Part shown: in pieces, positions 5,446 through 6,290 of the stretch | Layout: the number at the start of each line of letters is the position of its first letter | Position numbering within the stretch: the first letter of the stretch is position 1 | Source: Ruminococcaceae bacterium UBA1730 | Lineage (GTDB): Bacteria > Bacillota > Clostridia > Oscillospirales > Acutalibacteraceae | DNA: 6,290 nucleotides | Reading direction: 5' to 3' | NCBI GenBank assembly: GCA_002315935.1 | Contig: DCII01000030.1 | Span: 1 to 6,290, forward strand | The notes under the pieces: model-generated | Database searches by the model: none | What the model was told of the DNA's origin: nothing | The model's input: only the letters and a program-made list of their open reading frames with translations | Position numbers and translations under genes: made by a program

Positions 5446-6196
5446 ATATGTAGATTCTTCTGAATTCCGCTAAACTTTCCTCTGGGGGAAGAAGAGGATT
5501 ATATTCAAGACCTATGCTTCCGTCATAGCCCATATCAGAAAGTGCCTTGAAAATGACTTTATAATCGTTTTCGCCGTATTGCAGTTCATTCCTTCCGGGA
5601 TGGCCTGCAACATGAATATGAGCAATCAAGGGCAGATTATCACGGATATTATTGATGATATTGCCCTCCGTTACCTGCTGATGATAAATATCAAAAACAA
5701 CTTTAATATTTTCGCTTCCAACCTCTCTGATGATTTCAAACGCTTCTGCACTTGAGGGCAGAAAATAACCTTTATGGTCATAAAGCACATTGAGCGGTTC
5801 AACGAGAAGGATAATTCCCGCTTCTTCAAGAATAGGAGCGGCAATGCGGAGAGTTGCAACAATATTCGAATGCTGGATTTCTCTTTTTTCGCCTGTGTCC
5901 TGACCGACCTGCGTTATCATCATGCCTGCACCGAGCTTCTTCGCCGCCGCAATGCTATCCTTAAGGCATTCAAGCCAATGAGACTGAAAGCTTATATCAG
6001 TCAACCTGAAATCCGAGGTGCAGATGCTGATAAGCTCCATGTCAAGCTTTTCAAGTGTTTCCGAAACCTTTTCGGTATCAAGCTCCGACCAGTTATAGGT
6101 TTCAACGGTGTCAAATCCGCAGTTCTTTATCTTCTGCAAAGCATCGCAGAAATCGTCTTTTCCGAAAAAACACGGAACGGGAATATCAAATTTCAC
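5444..6196 (-). CDS. hydroxypyruvate isomerase-like sugar isomerase/epimerase (TIM barrel)
   Basis: Cytoplasmic protein of 250 residues in the AP-endonuclease-2-like TIM-barrel superfamily, closest by motif to hydroxypyruvate isomerase (Hyi) and 2-oxo-tetronate isomerase (OtnI), which interconvert aldose and ketose forms of small sugars or sugar acids. Landmarks from the GTG start are VEPLN with catalytic Glu133, GYFL at 143-146, FDIYHQQ with metal ligand Asp169, HIHVAGHPGR with His195, and GLEY with the second catalytic Glu231. Acid and His spacing agrees with the Glu-Asp-His/Gln-Glu metal site of the superfamily. Classical Hyi has HIQ where this protein has HIH, so the substrate may differ. 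The length matches the usual 250-260. GTG 6196 is preferred over ATG 6211: GGAGGAG (6209-6203) lies inside the longer frame, six bases before the GTG, and ATG 6211 has no ribosome site and almost no leader. No pathway partners adjoin it. Confidence 0.85.
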   Translation of the reverse strand: MKFDIPVPCFFGKDDFCDALQKIKNCGFDTVETYNWSELDTEKVSETLEKLDMELISICTSDFRLTDISFQSHWLECLKDSIAAAKKLGAGMMITQVGQDTGEKREIQHSNIVATLRIAAPILEEAGIILLVEPLNVLYDHKGYFLPSSAEAFEIIREVGSENIKVVFDIYHQQVTEGNIINNIRDNLPLIAHIHVAGHPGRNELQYGENDYKVIFKALSDMGYDGSIGLEYNPLLPPEESLAEFRRIYI

Positions 6197-6202
6197 AGCA
6201 TT

Positions 6203-6209
6203 CTCCTCC
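6203..6209 (-). promoter_or_regulatory. ribosome site that fixes the isomerase start at GTG
   Basis: GGAGGAG on the minus strand is a near-ideal Shine-Dalgarno sequence. It overlaps the G of the upstream ATG (6211-6209) and stands six bases from GTG 6196. Initiating at ATG 6211 would place the sequence inside the coding region and leave no ribosome site upstream. Confidence 0.8.
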
Positions 6210-6223
6210 ATTCTGATAACAGA

Positions 6224-6252
6224 ATAATATCATAGATTAATCGGATATGCAA
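6224..6252 (-). promoter_or_regulatory. promoter of the isomerase gene
   Basis: On the minus strand TTGCAT (6252-6247), a 17-base spacer, and TATTAT (6229-6224) with an extended -10 TG (6232-6231). Transcription near 6217 gives about 20 bases of leader to the GTG start. The spacer holds the palindrome GATTAATC (6235-6242). Confidence 0.65.
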
Positions 6253-6290
6253 GATTACGCACACCTAATCGAGTAGGAGGCTACCCATTA
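6253..6290. other. right-edge sequence with small inverted repeats
   Basis: GATTA (6253-6257) and TAATC (6266-6270) form an inverted pair directly behind the isomerase -35 box. Next come GTAG-GAGG-CTAC (6273-6284), a possible mini-hairpin, and AGGAGG (6275-6280), which could be the ribosome site of a plus-strand gene outside the window. No start codon is visible in the last bases, so no gene is called. Confidence 0.3.

Noticed and set aside
5774..6235. 153-residue plus-strand frame opposite the isomerase
   Set aside because: Antisense to a well-supported family gene and runs through that gene's promoter; no motif or ribosome site.

Overview
The window looks like chromosome from an AT-rich, Gram-positive anaerobe of the Clostridia, possibly a gut or rumen Oscillospiraceae/Lachnospiraceae relative. 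This is inferred from A/T-rich intergenic DNA, purine-rich GGAG-type ribosome sites, extended -10 promoters, Lys-Lys signal peptides ending in A-x-A, and a secreted glycoside hydrolase. No rRNA, tRNA, CRISPR array, transposase or phage gene is visible.

Layout. (1) Positions 49-2086 hold two tandem plus-strand genes for secreted proteins of unknown function: gene A (132-1286, 384 aa) and gene B (1478-2017, 179 aa). Each has its own promoter, 5' leader hairpin and terminator. The two units are paralogous. Promoter, leader, signal peptide and terminator are nearly the same in both, the C-terminal domain has diverged, and the large middle domain of A is absent from B. A long perfect palindrome sits after gene A only. 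(2) A minus-strand cation:proton antiporter (2103-3392) converges on gene B and shares its bidirectional terminator. (3) A divergent promoter region (3393-3571) separates the antiporter from a plus-strand secreted GH43-type glycoside hydrolase (3572-5398). (4) A minus-strand hydroxypyruvate isomerase-like TIM-barrel protein (5444-6196) converges on the hydrolase and shares a second bidirectional terminator. Its true start is probably a GTG, not the upstream ATG.

Every gene appears to be monocistronic, so no operon-based pathway can be claimed. A loose theme is carbohydrate use: an extracellular hydrolase trims plant or host glycans, an intracellular isomerase handles sugars or sugar acids, and an antiporter manages ions and pH. 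The strongest candidate for something undescribed is the A/B pair: a small exoprotein family whose 5' and 3' ends are conserved as a cassette while the coding body varies.
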